DNA from: Blastopirellula sp.
GTDB lineage: Bacteria; Planctomycetota; Planctomycetia; Pirellulales; Pirellulaceae
Length of the DNA: 44,602 nucleotides
Reading direction: 5' to 3'
Assembly (NCBI GenBank): GCA_002733575.1
Contig: NVWB01000160.1
Location: 1 to 44,602, forward strand
The first letter of the stretch is position 1. The number at the start of each line of letters is the position of its first letter. The notes under the pieces were generated by a model. That model was not told the origin of the DNA and ran no database searches. It worked only from the letters and a program-made list of their open reading frames with translations. A program made the translations under genes and the position numbers. Of this stretch, positions 17,307 to 25,925 are shown in pieces.

Positions 17307-18218
17307 TTATAACGCGGCAAATCGTTCCGCTTGTTCTCGAATATCCATCCCGACCGATTCACTCCAGGCGGTGATTAGTTGTTCAAACACGGGGCCAGGT
17401 TTGCCGGTTTGGATCGGGCGGTTGTCTAGCGTGACGCAGGGCAACACGCAGGGCGAGGTGCTGGTGAGTAATACTTCATCGACTTCGGCCAGTTCTGTGG
17501 CGGAGATGTTGCGATGGTTCATCGGGATGTTGAGTTGTTCGGCCAGTGTTTCTAGCATTGCTAAACTGATGCCGGGCAAGATCAAATGCCGTGGTGGGCA
17601 GATGATTCCTTCTGATTGCTTGTAGGCCACTAAGTTGGCGGTGGTGGCCTCCATTACGTTTTCGTCTAAGTCGACCATCACGGCGCGGGATGTTGGGTCA
17701 ATGCGTTTGGCTTCGCGGTCGGCCAGGTAGTAGTGGGCTCGGGAGCGAATTTTTAATTCTCGCGGCCAGCATTCCAGCGGCGTTTGTCGGACTTGTGGAA
17801 TCGCCAGTGATTGGCCGGTAGTGTAAAGATTGGCAAACGAACTGAAAGCGATTTCACGAGAATGAATGCCGATCACTGGCGAACATTGTTCGGTTTCATA
17901 AGTGGAAAGTGAGCCTGGTGTGACAAAGATGGCGATGCCCAGATCGCTGCCAGCGGGAAGCAACGCATGGTTGTGTGCGGCCAGTTCGTGAATGACTTCG
18001 CTGAGTCGATCTCGACTTAATGGGTTCTCGATGCCCAAGGTGTCGAGACTATTTTGCAGTCGATCTAAGTGCCCTTCTAGGCGAAAGATTTTTCCGCCGA
18101 AGGTGCGAAGTTGTTCGGCGACAGTTACGCCGAGCATAAAACCAGCATCGGTCGCACTGACTACGACTTCTGCAGGAGAGACCCAGGAGTTATTTAAAAA
18201 GGCAGTTGGTTCGTTCAT
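17307..18218 (-). CDS. Class IV PLP-dependent aminotransferase (branched-chain/D-amino acid/ADC-lyase family)
   Basis: The 303-residue protein shows the fold-type IV pattern. It has SATDAGFMLGVTVAEQLRTF near residue 21, the arginine-bearing RLEGHLDRL near 46, the PLP lysine K156 in RELKIRS, and E190 in NVMEATTANLV that contacts the pyridine nitrogen. The cofactor phosphate loop SLAML and the late TSTSPCVLP match follow. The family includes IlvE, D-amino acid transaminase and aminodeoxychorismate lyase. The short active-site loops do not let me choose, so no symbol is given. It is cytoplasmic, starts at an ATG at 18218, and lies downstream of ribBA on the same strand with a 55-nt gap, so it may share that transcript. 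Confidence 0.88.
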   Translation of the reverse strand: MNEPTAFLNNSWVSPAEVVVSATDAGFMLGVTVAEQLRTFGGKIFRLEGHLDRLQNSLDTLGIENPLSRDRLSEVIHELAAHNHALLPAGSDLGIAIFVTPGSLSTYETEQCSPVIGIHSREIAFSSFANLYTTGQSLAIPQVRQTPLECWPRELKIRSRAHYYLADREAKRIDPTSRAVMVDLDENVMEATTANLVAYKQSEGIICPPRHLILPGISLAMLETLAEQLNIPMNHRNISATELAEVDEVLLTSTSPCVLPCVTLDNRPIQTGKPGPVFEQLITAWSESVGMDIREQAERFAAL

Positions 18219-18273
18219 AGGGCCCGGCTGTTATAGAGCAGTTCGAAAACAGTGTCACGTTAAAAAGGACTCA

Positions 18274-19479
18274 TTAGGGCAAGTCGTGGCCCATTTTGTC
18301 GCGTTTGGTGTCGAGGTAGCGTTGGTTGTGTACGTTGTATTCTGGTTTGATGGAGACTTGATCGACCACTTCTAGATCAAACCCGCCGTAGATAAAGGCA
18401 TCGGTTTTTTTCGGGTTGTTGGTCAGTAGGCGTACTTTGGAGAGCCCTAGGTCTTTGAGAATTTGCAGGCCAATTCCATAGTCGCGGGTATCCGATTTGA
18501 AGCCTAGTGCATGATTGGCTTCAACGGTATCGAGTCCATCGTCTTGTAAGTTGTAAGCAAGTATCTTGTGCTTGAGCCCTATGCCGCGTCCTTCTTGAGG
18601 CAAGTAGACCAGTGCACCGACGCCTTCTTTGCTGATTGCTTCCAGCGCCATTTGCAATTGATCGCCACAATCGCAACGTAACGAACTAATCAAATCGCCA
18701 GTAAAGCAACTGGAATGCAAGCGAACCAATGGGGCTTCGACCGACGAGAGATCGCCCATGTAAATCACGATCGGCTCTTGATCTTCAAACTCGACTCCAT
18801 AAACGACCACTTGAAACTGACCATACTTGGTCGGCAGTTGTGCTTCCGCGGCTCGGTTCACCAGTTTTTCGTTGACCCTGCGATGGGCGATTAACTGTTC
18901 GATGGAAATAATTTCGAGCTTAAATTTTTCGGCCAGTTCGATCAATTCGTCTCGATTGGCCCGGTCGCCGGCTTCATTTAAAATTTCGCACAAGATACCG
19001 GCTGGTTCTAAGCCTGCCATCCGCGCTAAGTCGATGGATGCTTCGGTGTGACCGGCCCGGCGAAGGACGCCTCCTTCTTTGGCCAACAACGGATAGACAT
19101 GCCCTGGCTTCACAAAATCATCGACGGTCGCCTCGGGGTCAACGAGTGCTTTGATGGTGTCGGATCGTTCACTGGCGGTGATACCTGTCTTCGAGGTCTT
19201 GTGATCAATAGGTGTTAAGAAGGCGGTTTGTAGCGGGGCGTTGTTGCGCTCGACCATCGGATGCAGATCAAATTGCTTACAGGCAGCGGGCAAAATCGGA
19301 GCACACAGGAGTCCTCGACCCTGAGTAATCATAAAATTGACCATCTCTGGTGTCACTTTTTCAGCGGCAGCGACAAAATCGCCTTCATTCTCGCGGTCTT
19401 CCGCATCTACCACGATGATCACTTCACCGCGGTGCATAGCGTCTACAGCGGCTTGAATGGTTGAAAATCGATGTGTCAC
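18274..19479 (-). CDS. ribBA: Bifunctional 3,4-dihydroxy-2-butanone 4-phosphate synthase / GTP cyclohydrolase II
   Basis: The 401-residue protein begins at a GTG (19479) preceded by GGAG at six bases; this matches the usual RibBA length, while the longer frame to 19617 adds a non-homologous stretch. The N-terminal RibB half has DAEDRENEGDF (residues 25-35) and RRAGHTEAS (140-148). The RibA half has the zinc cysteines C258, C269 and C271 (SSCFTGDLISSLRCDCGDQ), the catalytic QEGRGIGL near 295 and LTNNPKK near the end. It supplies both the four-carbon unit and the pyrimidine precursor for riboflavin. No FMN riboswitch is visible upstream. It is divergent from the alpha/beta hydrolase gene. Confidence 0.96.
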   Translation of the reverse strand: MTHRFSTIQAAVDAMHRGEVIIVVDAEDRENEGDFVAAAEKVTPEMVNFMITQGRGLLCAPILPAACKQFDLHPMVERNNAPLQTAFLTPIDHKTSKTGITASERSDTIKALVDPEATVDDFVKPGHVYPLLAKEGGVLRRAGHTEASIDLARMAGLEPAGILCEILNEAGDRANRDELIELAEKFKLEIISIEQLIAHRRVNEKLVNRAAEAQLPTKYGQFQVVVYGVEFEDQEPIVIYMGDLSSVEAPLVRLHSSCFTGDLISSLRCDCGDQLQMALEAISKEGVGALVYLPQEGRGIGLKHKILAYNLQDDGLDTVEANHALGFKSDTRDYGIGLQILKDLGLSKVRLLTNNPKKTDAFIYGGFDLEVVDQVSIKPEYNVHNQRYLDTKRDKMGHDLP

Positions 19480-19630
19480 GAGAATCTCCAGATAGGACAA
19501 AATTTGGAAAAAACCTTGCTTTTCTTCCAAAAACAGACGAAAACAGGGGTATCTAAGATCATTTGAGGCTAGGATTTTAGCATAAAGCACATTGCCAATT
19601 GTGCTTGAAAGTGCCAAAAACGATGCCTGC

Positions 19631-19644
19631 CCTATAATTATAGG
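19631..19644. promoter_or_regulatory. Palindromic TATAAT element between divergent ribBA and hydrolase genes
   Basis: CCTATAATTATAGG is a perfect 14-bp palindrome carrying TATAAT on both strands, in the 210-nt divergent gap. On the plus strand it is 46 nt before the hydrolase start. The best -35-like TTGAAA (19605-19610) is 22 nt away, too far for a standard promoter. It could be a -10 for either gene or a regulator site. Confidence 0.35.
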
Positions 19645-19689
19645 CGAGGTTTGTTTTCCTTGTAGGCGAGTAATAGGAGAATCGTATCA

Positions 19690-20556
19690 ATGCCATCGAA
19701 GTTCATCACGCTCAGCATGCTGATTCTGGGTTTGCTATTGGTGGAGACTGCGTTTTCTCAAGCAAACCCTGTGCAATTGATTTCGAATCAAGTCTATGCC
19801 ATTCAGGATGGGAAAGAGCTGAAGGCCGATATCTATCAACCGCAGGGAGAAGGCCCTTTTCCTGGCGTGTTGATGATTCACGGAGGCGCCTGGGCCGGTG
19901 GTTCTCGTAGCCACATGGCCTTGCATGCTAAGCACTTGGCCGAACATGGATATTGTGTGGCTTCGATCTCTTATCGATTAGCGCCGCTGCATAAACACCC
20001 TGCACAGATAGATGACTGCCGCTTGGCCCTACTTTGGTTTTTCCGGCATGCCAACCAATATAAAGTCGATCCCAACCGGATTGCTGGCTACGGATATTCG
20101 GCCGGAGCCCACTTGGTCTGTTTATTGGCAACCACGCATAATGTGTTGAAAGCCGAGGGTGGGCAGAGGGCCGATCTTCAAATCTTGAAAGCGGTGATTG
20201 CCGGGGGAACTCCTTGCAACTTTATGCTGGAACCAGCAGAAAGTTTGCGATTCGCCTACTTTTTAGGAGACTCTCGGGCCAAGCTGCCTGGAGTGTACGC
20301 AGAGGCTTCTCCCTTGCAGCATGTCAGTAAGAACACGCCTCCGATTCTTTTCTTTCATGGCACGGCTGATCTAGTGGTTCCAATTGAAGGTGCCAACCAA
20401 ATGTCTACCGATTTGAAGAAGCTGGGTGTAAAATCTGAAATGCACCGACTCGAAAAAAATGGGCATTTTGGAGCTTTTGTCAATCAGAATGCTCGGCAGA
20501 TTGCCGTCAATTTTTTGGACGATGTGATGCAGACTAAGAAACCTACAAAGAAATAG
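19690..20556 (+). CDS. Exported alpha/beta hydrolase (BD-FAE/esterase-lipase type)
   Basis: The 288-residue protein has a signal peptide (MPSKFITLSMLILGLLLVETAFS) and a complete esterase set: HGGAW oxyanion motif at 64-68, nucleophile S137 in GYSAG, acid D227 in HGTADLVVP and H259 in NGHFGAF. This is the HSL-like/BD-FAE layout seen in planctomycete carbohydrate esterases, so an acetyl- or feruloyl-ester substrate on polysaccharide is plausible, though not shown. The start is supported by AGGAG about ten bases upstream. It is divergent from ribBA. The next gene starts 17 nt after its stop, suggesting a two-gene unit. Confidence 0.92.
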   Translation: MPSKFITLSMLILGLLLVETAFSQANPVQLISNQVYAIQDGKELKADIYQPQGEGPFPGVLMIHGGAWAGGSRSHMALHAKHLAEHGYCVASISYRLAPLHKHPAQIDDCRLALLWFFRHANQYKVDPNRIAGYGYSAGAHLVCLLATTHNVLKAEGGQRADLQILKAVIAGGTPCNFMLEPAESLRFAYFLGDSRAKLPGVYAEASPLQHVSKNTPPILFFHGTADLVVPIEGANQMSTDLKKLGVKSEMHRLEKNGHFGAFVNQNARQIAVNFLDDVMQTKKPTKK

Positions 20557-20572
20557 ACACGCCTCTCGCTGA

Positions 20573-21436
20573 ATGGAACCCCTTGTTTTGAACTCGCCGC
20601 TGGATGCTGAAGAATACGTCGAACAATCCTATTTCTTTAATTCTCTGCTCGAACGACTCGCTGAGAATAACCCGATGCAGGATATTATGTCCTCGGTGCG
20701 CGAAGAGTTGTTGATCACTACGAAGCTGCCGCTGGCCATTGATTTTATGCTGGCCGAGTTGAAGCACTCAGGCCAATTGCACCCTGCCATGGTCAATATG
20801 TCGCACTATTTCACGCCGTTTCAGACCTTCTTGGTCACCTCGGCAGAAGATGATCGGGGGCGTTTTGATTTTCGGATCGCACTTCTGATATTGAGCCAAG
20901 AGGCCAAATTACGATCCCAAAACTGCTCGCCACAAGCTTTTTTTCTGTATCAGTTTGAAGTTTTGTGCCATCACCGGCTCGAATACGATGCCGGGCTGGC
21001 CGCGATGGCCGCAGATCCCACGTATAACGAATTGTGGAAAGCGTTCATTGAACTGGTTCGGCGACAACTTGGGGTCATCGAGATAGGCGATATGATCTAC
21101 CTGAGAAGTGAATATTACCAAGAAGTACAATTAAAGAAGAAAAAGCAGGCCGCTAATCCAGATTTTCCGCCCATTTTTGGCGAGCGCGAGGGGCGAATTG
21201 CGTTAGCGAATCGAAAAAAAGACCCTTTATTGCTCTTTTCTGCCCTGCAAAGGCAGCTTGATTACCCAAAAATCCCTCGTCCGAAGGCAATTTCTGAAAA
21301 CAAAGTGCTATTACCGCAGCTAATACGGCGGATGGAACGACTCGAAATACGGATGAAACTCGCTGAAGAGGAGCAACGAGGTGGATTCGATCTCTCGAAG
21401 TTTTACGAGAAGAAGCGACCCCCTTCCGCGGAATGA
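20573..21436 (+). CDS. Hypothetical cytoplasmic protein, 287 residues
   Basis: I do not recognise this protein. It is helical and charged, without signal peptide or membrane segment. Notable stretches are YFFNSLLERLAENNP, a middle region rich in aromatic residues (FFLYQFEVLCHHRLEYD), a basic KKKKQAANPDFPP linker and a C-terminal coiled-coil-like RRMERLEIRMKLAEEEQ. The start 17 nt after the hydrolase stop suggests cotranscription. The end is followed by a gene-free gap. Codon use and composition resemble its neighbours, so it is probably a resident planctomycete gene. Confidence 0.7.
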   Translation: MEPLVLNSPLDAEEYVEQSYFFNSLLERLAENNPMQDIMSSVREELLITTKLPLAIDFMLAELKHSGQLHPAMVNMSHYFTPFQTFLVTSAEDDRGRFDFRIALLILSQEAKLRSQNCSPQAFFLYQFEVLCHHRLEYDAGLAAMAADPTYNELWKAFIELVRRQLGVIEIGDMIYLRSEYYQEVQLKKKKQAANPDFPPIFGEREGRIALANRKKDPLLLFSALQRQLDYPKIPRPKAISENKVLLPQLIRRMERLEIRMKLAEEEQRGGFDLSKFYEKKRPPSAE

Positions 21437-21824
21437 CCGGGGAGAGATTACATCTCTTTCATGGTTAGAATGATGAACTCTAATGTTGCAGTTCAATGCC
21501 GCATAGAAGTGGTATGAATTTGACGAGTCTGGCATTCTCGAATCGTTTGACGAATCCACAAAAAACCTGGGTTTCTGCGGTTCTATCAAACGAAACTGCA
21601 TGCTACATTGACGTGATGGAGGAGAGCGTTGTCTTTAATTAAGACGATTAACTCAATTATCCAGGTGCTTCTCGTGTTAATATCGATGTTTTCTGTTGTC
21701 GATTCTTAGGTATCCTCAACAGGACATAGAAGAATTCCGATTACAAAGCTTTATCGACTAAGATATTGACCGCCGATTGCATATTTAAATTCTTCAATCA
21801 CACCGTAGACAGATTGGGTCAGTG
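21437..21824. other. 388-nt gap upstream of the CBS-kor cluster
   Basis: No protein-like frame, repeat or RNA gene is seen. The region should hold the promoter of the CBS-korAB run, and a TTAATTAA palindrome lies near 21636-21643. No -35/-10 pair with acceptable spacing stood out. Confidence 0.4.
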
Positions 21825-22292
21825 ATGACCGGTATTGAATTAAACCTGACAACAGAGTTTGTGACCGATTTAAAACCTGAAGAACCCATTCAGGTGGATG
21901 TCGAGCAGAGTACAGAGTCTGTGATTGATTTATTACGCGAGCAGAAAGCTGGTGCCGCGTTAGTTAATCGTGGTGGTCGCTTAGCAGGCATCTTTACTGA
22001 ACGCGATGTGTTGCGGTTGTTGGCCAAAGGGGCCGACCTTTCAGTTCCCATCGAACAATACATGGGCACGAGTGTCGTTTATTTAAAGCGAACCGATGTG
22101 GTTGCTTCGGCAATTACCAAAATGTCCGAAGGTGGATACCGCCGATTGCCGATTGTAGATCAAAACGGCAACGCTACCGCACTGGTGACCACGGCGGATG
22201 TTTTGCACTATTTAGTCGAGCATTTCCCTGAAACAATCTATAATCTCCCTCCTACCACGGCAAATTCTGTCCAAGAACGTGAAGGAGCTTGA
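21825..22292 (+). CDS. CBS-domain pair protein, upstream of korA
   Basis: The 155-residue protein contains two CBS motifs. The first is around residues 20-75 (VIDLLREQKAGAALVNRGGRLAGIF, then TERDVLRLLAKG); the second around 83-140 (VVASAITKMSEGGYRRLPIV, then TTADVLHYLVEHFPE). CBS pairs usually bind adenosine nucleotides (AMP, ATP, NAD or SAM) and report energy state. No other domain is present, so it probably acts by binding a partner. It lies 140 nt upstream of korA on the same strand, and a second CBS gene follows korB, implying a linked sensory function. The start could be this ATG or the GTG just before it. Confidence 0.9.
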   Translation: MTGIELNLTTEFVTDLKPEEPIQVDVEQSTESVIDLLREQKAGAALVNRGGRLAGIFTERDVLRLLAKGADLSVPIEQYMGTSVVYLKRTDVVASAITKMSEGGYRRLPIVDQNGNATALVTTADVLHYLVEHFPETIYNLPPTTANSVQEREGA

Positions 22293-22432
22293 TTACGAGT
22301 AGAGCTTGATTTTTGCAGGCTCCTCGTATTACTTCCTACAGCTACCTACCTTTTACTGTTGATTGCCCCAATGTTTGGAGCAATGTTGCTAATTTCCGCA
22401 GAGAATTTTGATCCGAGGCCTAGAGCTAATCA

Positions 22433-24301
22433 ATGTCCACCTCCACTGAAGGTCAAACCGAGTCCACCAAAGAAGTTGTACAAATTGAAGAAGCGACCAT
22501 TCGCTTCTGTGGGGACTCTGGTGATGGTATGCAACTGGCTGGTACTCAGCTTACCAATACATCGGCATTAGCCGGTAACGATGTTGCCACGTTCCCGGAC
22601 TTTCCGGCCGAAATTCGTGCCCCACGTGGTACATTGGCAGGCGTCTCAGGTTTTCAGATTTCATTTGCATCACGCGATATCTTCACCCCAGGTGAAATTG
22701 TGGATGCCATGGTCGCAATGAACCCTGCCGCACTTAAAACTAATCTAGCAGATCTCAAACGTGGCGGCGTGTTGATCGCCAATAGCGACATGTTTGTGAA
22801 AAAGGGACTAGAGCAAGCAGGCTATGAGACGAATCCATTAGCCGATGATTCATTGGATAGCTATCAGCTGTTTGAAGTTCCCATGACCAAAATGACGCGT
22901 CTTGCAGTCGAAGGTCTCGACTTAACCATGAAAGAAGCGGATCGCTGCCGCAACTTTTTTGCCATGGGCCTAGTCTTCTGGCTGTATGGTCGCTCGCTTG
23001 ATCCAACGCTTCGCTTTATTGAAAGCAAGTTTAAACGACTCCCGGCGATTGCAGAAGCGAATAAACGGGCTTTGAATACGGGTTATAACTATGGTGAAAC
23101 GACCGATGCGTTTACCAGTAGCTATCAGGTCGAGAAAGCCAAGCTAACGCCTGGCACCTATCGAAACATGACCGGCAACGAACTCTCTGCTTGGGGTCTG
23201 ATTGCTGCTGCCAAGTTAAGCAACAAAGAGTTGTTCTTAGGCTCGTATCCGATTACGCCTGCCAGTGATATTTTGCATGAGTTAAGTCGCCGCAAAGAGT
23301 TTGGAATTCGTACTTTCCAGGCGGAAGACGAAATCGCAGCGGTTTGTTCGGCTATCGGTGCCGCGTATGCCGGTCACATGGCTTTGACCACATCTAGCGG
23401 ACCTGGGATTGCCTTAAAGGGCGAAGGGATGGGCTTGGCCGTGATGATGGAATTGCCGATGATCATCATCAATGTTCAGCGTGGTGGACCAAGTACTGGG
23501 CTGCCAACCAAGACTGAACAATCTGATCTTTTACAAGTCATGTTTGGTCGCAACGGTGAGTGCCCGATGCCGGTGATTGCGGCTAAAAGTCCTTCGGATT
23601 GTTTCCAGACATCAATTGACGCTTGGCGAATAGCGGCTCGATTGATGACACCGGTGATGATCCTTTCCGATGGTTATATTGCGAATGGATCGGAGCCTTG
23701 GCGCATTCCGAAGTTTTCGGATTTGGAGCCAATTCCGATCTCACATCCTGGGCCTCGTGCTGATGATGATGAACCGTTTATGCCTTACGCCCGCGATGAA
23801 ATGTTGGCTCGACCTTGGGCCCTTCCAGGCACAGTCGGCCTGATGCATCGAGTGGGTGGATTAGAAAAATCAGATGGGGACGGAAACGTATGTTACGATC
23901 CAGACAACCATCAACACATGATTGAAACTCGGGCCAAAAAGGTTGCCAATGCGGCGAAGTTAATTGGTCCTCTAGAAGTCATGGGCCCTGAAAAAGGGAA
24001 GCTTCTGGTTCTGAGTTGGGGCGGAACGTACGGTTCCTGTCGCACAGCAGTCACGCAACTTCAAGAAGAAGGTCAAGAAGTGGCACATGCACATATTCGC
24101 TGGATCAACCCGTTCCCAGAGAATTTGAGCGAGATTTTATCGAGCTACGAACACGTGTTGATTCCAGAATTGAACATGGGTCAGTTAAGTTTGCTGATCC
24201 GAAATCAATTCCTGATTAACACAATTAATTTAAACAAAGTGAAGGGCAAGCCGTTTGCGGTGGAAGAGATTGTGGTCAAGGCAAGAGATATCCTTGGCTA
24301 A
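22433..24301 (+). CDS. korA: 2-oxoacid:ferredoxin oxidoreductase, fused gamma-alpha subunit
   Basis: The 622-residue protein joins a gamma domain (residues about 15-200: [31 protein letters not shown]) to an alpha domain with [37 protein letters not shown] and [20 protein letters not shown]. This fused arrangement, with a separate TPP-binding beta subunit, is typical of 2-oxoglutarate:ferredoxin oxidoreductase (KorA). A close relative acting on another 2-oxoacid cannot be excluded. The enzyme converts a 2-oxoacid plus CoA to acyl-CoA and CO2 with reduction of ferredoxin. korB follows after 78 nt. No ferredoxin gene is nearby. Confidence 0.93.
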   Translation: MSTSTEGQTESTKEVVQIEEATIRFCGDSGDGMQLAGTQLTNTSALAGNDVATFPDFPAEIRAPRGTLAGVSGFQISFASRDIFTPGEIVDAMVAMNPAALKTNLADLKRGGVLIANSDMFVKKGLEQAGYETNPLADDSLDSYQLFEVPMTKMTRLAVEGLDLTMKEADRCRNFFAMGLVFWLYGRSLDPTLRFIESKFKRLPAIAEANKRALNTGYNYGETTDAFTSSYQVEKAKLTPGTYRNMTGNELSAWGLIAAAKLSNKELFLGSYPITPASDILHELSRRKEFGIRTFQAEDEIAAVCSAIGAAYAGHMALTTSSGPGIALKGEGMGLAVMMELPMIIINVQRGGPSTGLPTKTEQSDLLQVMFGRNGECPMPVIAAKSPSDCFQTSIDAWRIAARLMTPVMILSDGYIANGSEPWRIPKFSDLEPIPISHPGPRADDDEPFMPYARDEMLARPWALPGTVGLMHRVGGLEKSDGDGNVCYDPDNHQHMIETRAKKVANAAKLIGPLEVMGPEKGKLLVLSWGGTYGSCRTAVTQLQEEGQEVAHAHIRWINPFPENLSEILSSYEHVLIPELNMGQLSLLIRNQFLINTINLNKVKGKPFAVEEIVVKARDILG

Positions 24302-24379
24302 ACAATTGAAACTCGTACCAGCATTCCGTGCTCCATTCAATCATTCATATAATTAGATAATAATAGAAGAGATACTATC

Positions 24380-25399
24380 ATGGCTTCCGCAGAACTTCCC
24401 GTTTTGAAAGCAAGCGATTTTGCCAGCGACCAAGACGTACGTTGGTGCCCCGGTTGCGGCGATTATGCCATTTTGGCCCAAATGAAAAAAGTGATGGCCA
24501 CCATGGGAATGGAGCGGGAGAAAACCGTGTTCGTTTCTGGTATTGGTTGTAGTAGTCGATTTCCTTACTACATGAATACCTACGGCATGCACAGTATTCA
24601 TGGTCGTGCTCCGGCATTTGCAACGGGAATTAAATCAACCCGACCTGACTTGACCGTGTTTGTGATTACCGGAGACGGCGATGCGTTAAGCATCGGTGGT
24701 AATCATTTTATGCACGCAATTCGACGTAATGTTGATATCAATATCATCTTGTTCAATAATCGAATTTACGGATTGACCAAAGGACAGTACTCGCCGACAT
24801 CAGAAATTGGCAAAGTCACTAAAAGCACGCCGATGGGCTCCATCGATAACCCGGTGAACCCCATTTCACTTGCGATAGGTTGTGAAGCAGCGTTTGTTGC
24901 ACGCTCTGTTGACGTACACATTAAACATCTGGGTGAAACGCTCAAGCGAGCCGCGCAACACAAAGGCGTTTCGTTTGTCGAAATCTATCAAAACTGTAAC
25001 GTATTTAATGATGGTGCATTTAGCTATGCGACCGACAAAGCAATCAAATCGGATAACGTCATTGAAATCGAACATGGCAAGCCGCTGATCTTTGGTAAAA
25101 ACCGAGACAAAGGAATTCGTTTAAATGGCATGCAGCCTGAAGTCGTGGAGCTAGGCAAAGGGATCACCGAAGACGATCTGTTGTTCCACGATGAACAGGC
25201 CCCTGAACCGACTTTGGCTTACTTGTTAAGCCGGATGCGTCATCCTGAATTCCCAGAACCAATTGGCATACTTCGTGCGGTTGATGCGCCGAAGTATGAC
25301 CAGCAACTCAATGACCAGCTTGCATTGGCCAAAGAGCAAAAACCTAATGCTGACATAGATGAACTATTTAATTCCGGCGACACTTGGACAGTAGAGTAA
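24380..25399 (+). CDS. korB: 2-oxoacid:ferredoxin oxidoreductase, beta subunit
   Basis: The 339-residue protein has the beta-subunit cluster motif WCPGCGDYAIL near residue 19, GIGCSSRFPYY near 54, the TPP/Mg motif GDGDALSIGGNHFMHA near 96 and the late YQNCNVFNDGAF. The Cys residues at CPGC, GCS and NCN fit the [4Fe-4S] site next to TPP. It binds TPP and passes electrons to ferredoxin, working with the KorA product. A GAAGAGA stretch precedes the ATG. The next gene begins four bases after the stop, so the zinc-ribbon/CBS protein is almost certainly made from the same message. Confidence 0.94.
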   Translation: MASAELPVLKASDFASDQDVRWCPGCGDYAILAQMKKVMATMGMEREKTVFVSGIGCSSRFPYYMNTYGMHSIHGRAPAFATGIKSTRPDLTVFVITGDGDALSIGGNHFMHAIRRNVDINIILFNNRIYGLTKGQYSPTSEIGKVTKSTPMGSIDNPVNPISLAIGCEAAFVARSVDVHIKHLGETLKRAAQHKGVSFVEIYQNCNVFNDGAFSYATDKAIKSDNVIEIEHGKPLIFGKNRDKGIRLNGMQPEVVELGKGITEDDLLFHDEQAPEPTLAYLLSRMRHPEFPEPIGILRAVDAPKYDQQLNDQLALAKEQKPNADIDELFNSGDTWTVE

Positions 25400-25403
25400 G
25401 ATC

Positions 25404-25910
25404 ATGTTGTGTGCAAATTGCGGTGCTGAAAATATCGAGGGTGTGGACCAGTGCGAAGCATGTGGTCAATCGATGCAGCGAGATCGTAGCCATCTTTCGG
25501 CAATCGAAAAGTCGATGCTAAAAGATCGAATCAGCGATCTCGATCCTCGTGAAGTGCTAACGGTTGCACCCACTGCTTCCGTCAAAGAAGTGCTCAACTT
25601 ATTGGTGGATAATCGGGTTGGCTGCGTTGTGATTGCAGAATCAGGCATACCAGTGGGTATTTTCAGTGAACGCGATGTGCTGGTAAAGCTCGGGAATTCT
25701 CCTGCAGAATTTGAAGACAAACCCATCTCAGACTACATGACCACCAATCCGGAAACGCTTGAATCTTCGGCTAAAATTGCATTTGCCGTACATCAAATGG
25801 ATATGGGCCACTATCGGCACTTGCCCATTGTTGACCAAACTGGGGTCGTTACAGGCATCATCTCAGTTAGAGATATCTTGCGTTACCTCAATGAAAAGAT
25901 CGCTTCTTAA
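25404..25910 (+). CDS. Zinc-ribbon plus CBS-pair protein, korB-coupled
   Basis: The 168-residue protein starts with a four-cysteine ribbon (C3, C6, C17, C20: CANCGAENIEGVDQCEAC). Two CBS motifs follow, around residues 50-105 (VKEVLNLLVDNRVGCVVIAE, FSERDVLVKLG) and 115-168 (KIAFAVHQMDMGHYRHLPIV, ISVRDILRYLNE). Spacing of 4 nt from korB and similarity to the CBS gene upstream of korA indicate a regulatory partner of the oxidoreductase. The ribbon could mediate protein or nucleic-acid contact. This layout is suggestive of adenylate-responsive control, but no effect has been shown. It converges with the kinase gene, with 15 nt between stops. Confidence 0.9.
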   Translation: MLCANCGAENIEGVDQCEACGQSMQRDRSHLSAIEKSMLKDRISDLDPREVLTVAPTASVKEVLNLLVDNRVGCVVIAESGIPVGIFSERDVLVKLGNSPAEFEDKPISDYMTTNPETLESSAKIAFAVHQMDMGHYRHLPIVDQTGVVTGIISVRDILRYLNEKIAS

Positions 25911-25925
25911 TCTACGATTCTTAAA

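Noticed and set aside
18274..19617. Longer RibBA starting at 19617
   Set aside because: The extra 46 residues do not resemble RibB and follow no ribosome-binding site, whereas the GTG at 19479 has GGAG at ideal spacing and restores the usual length.
19480..19689. FMN riboswitch upstream of ribBA
   Set aside because: No conserved RFN-type elements could be found in the 210-nt gap.
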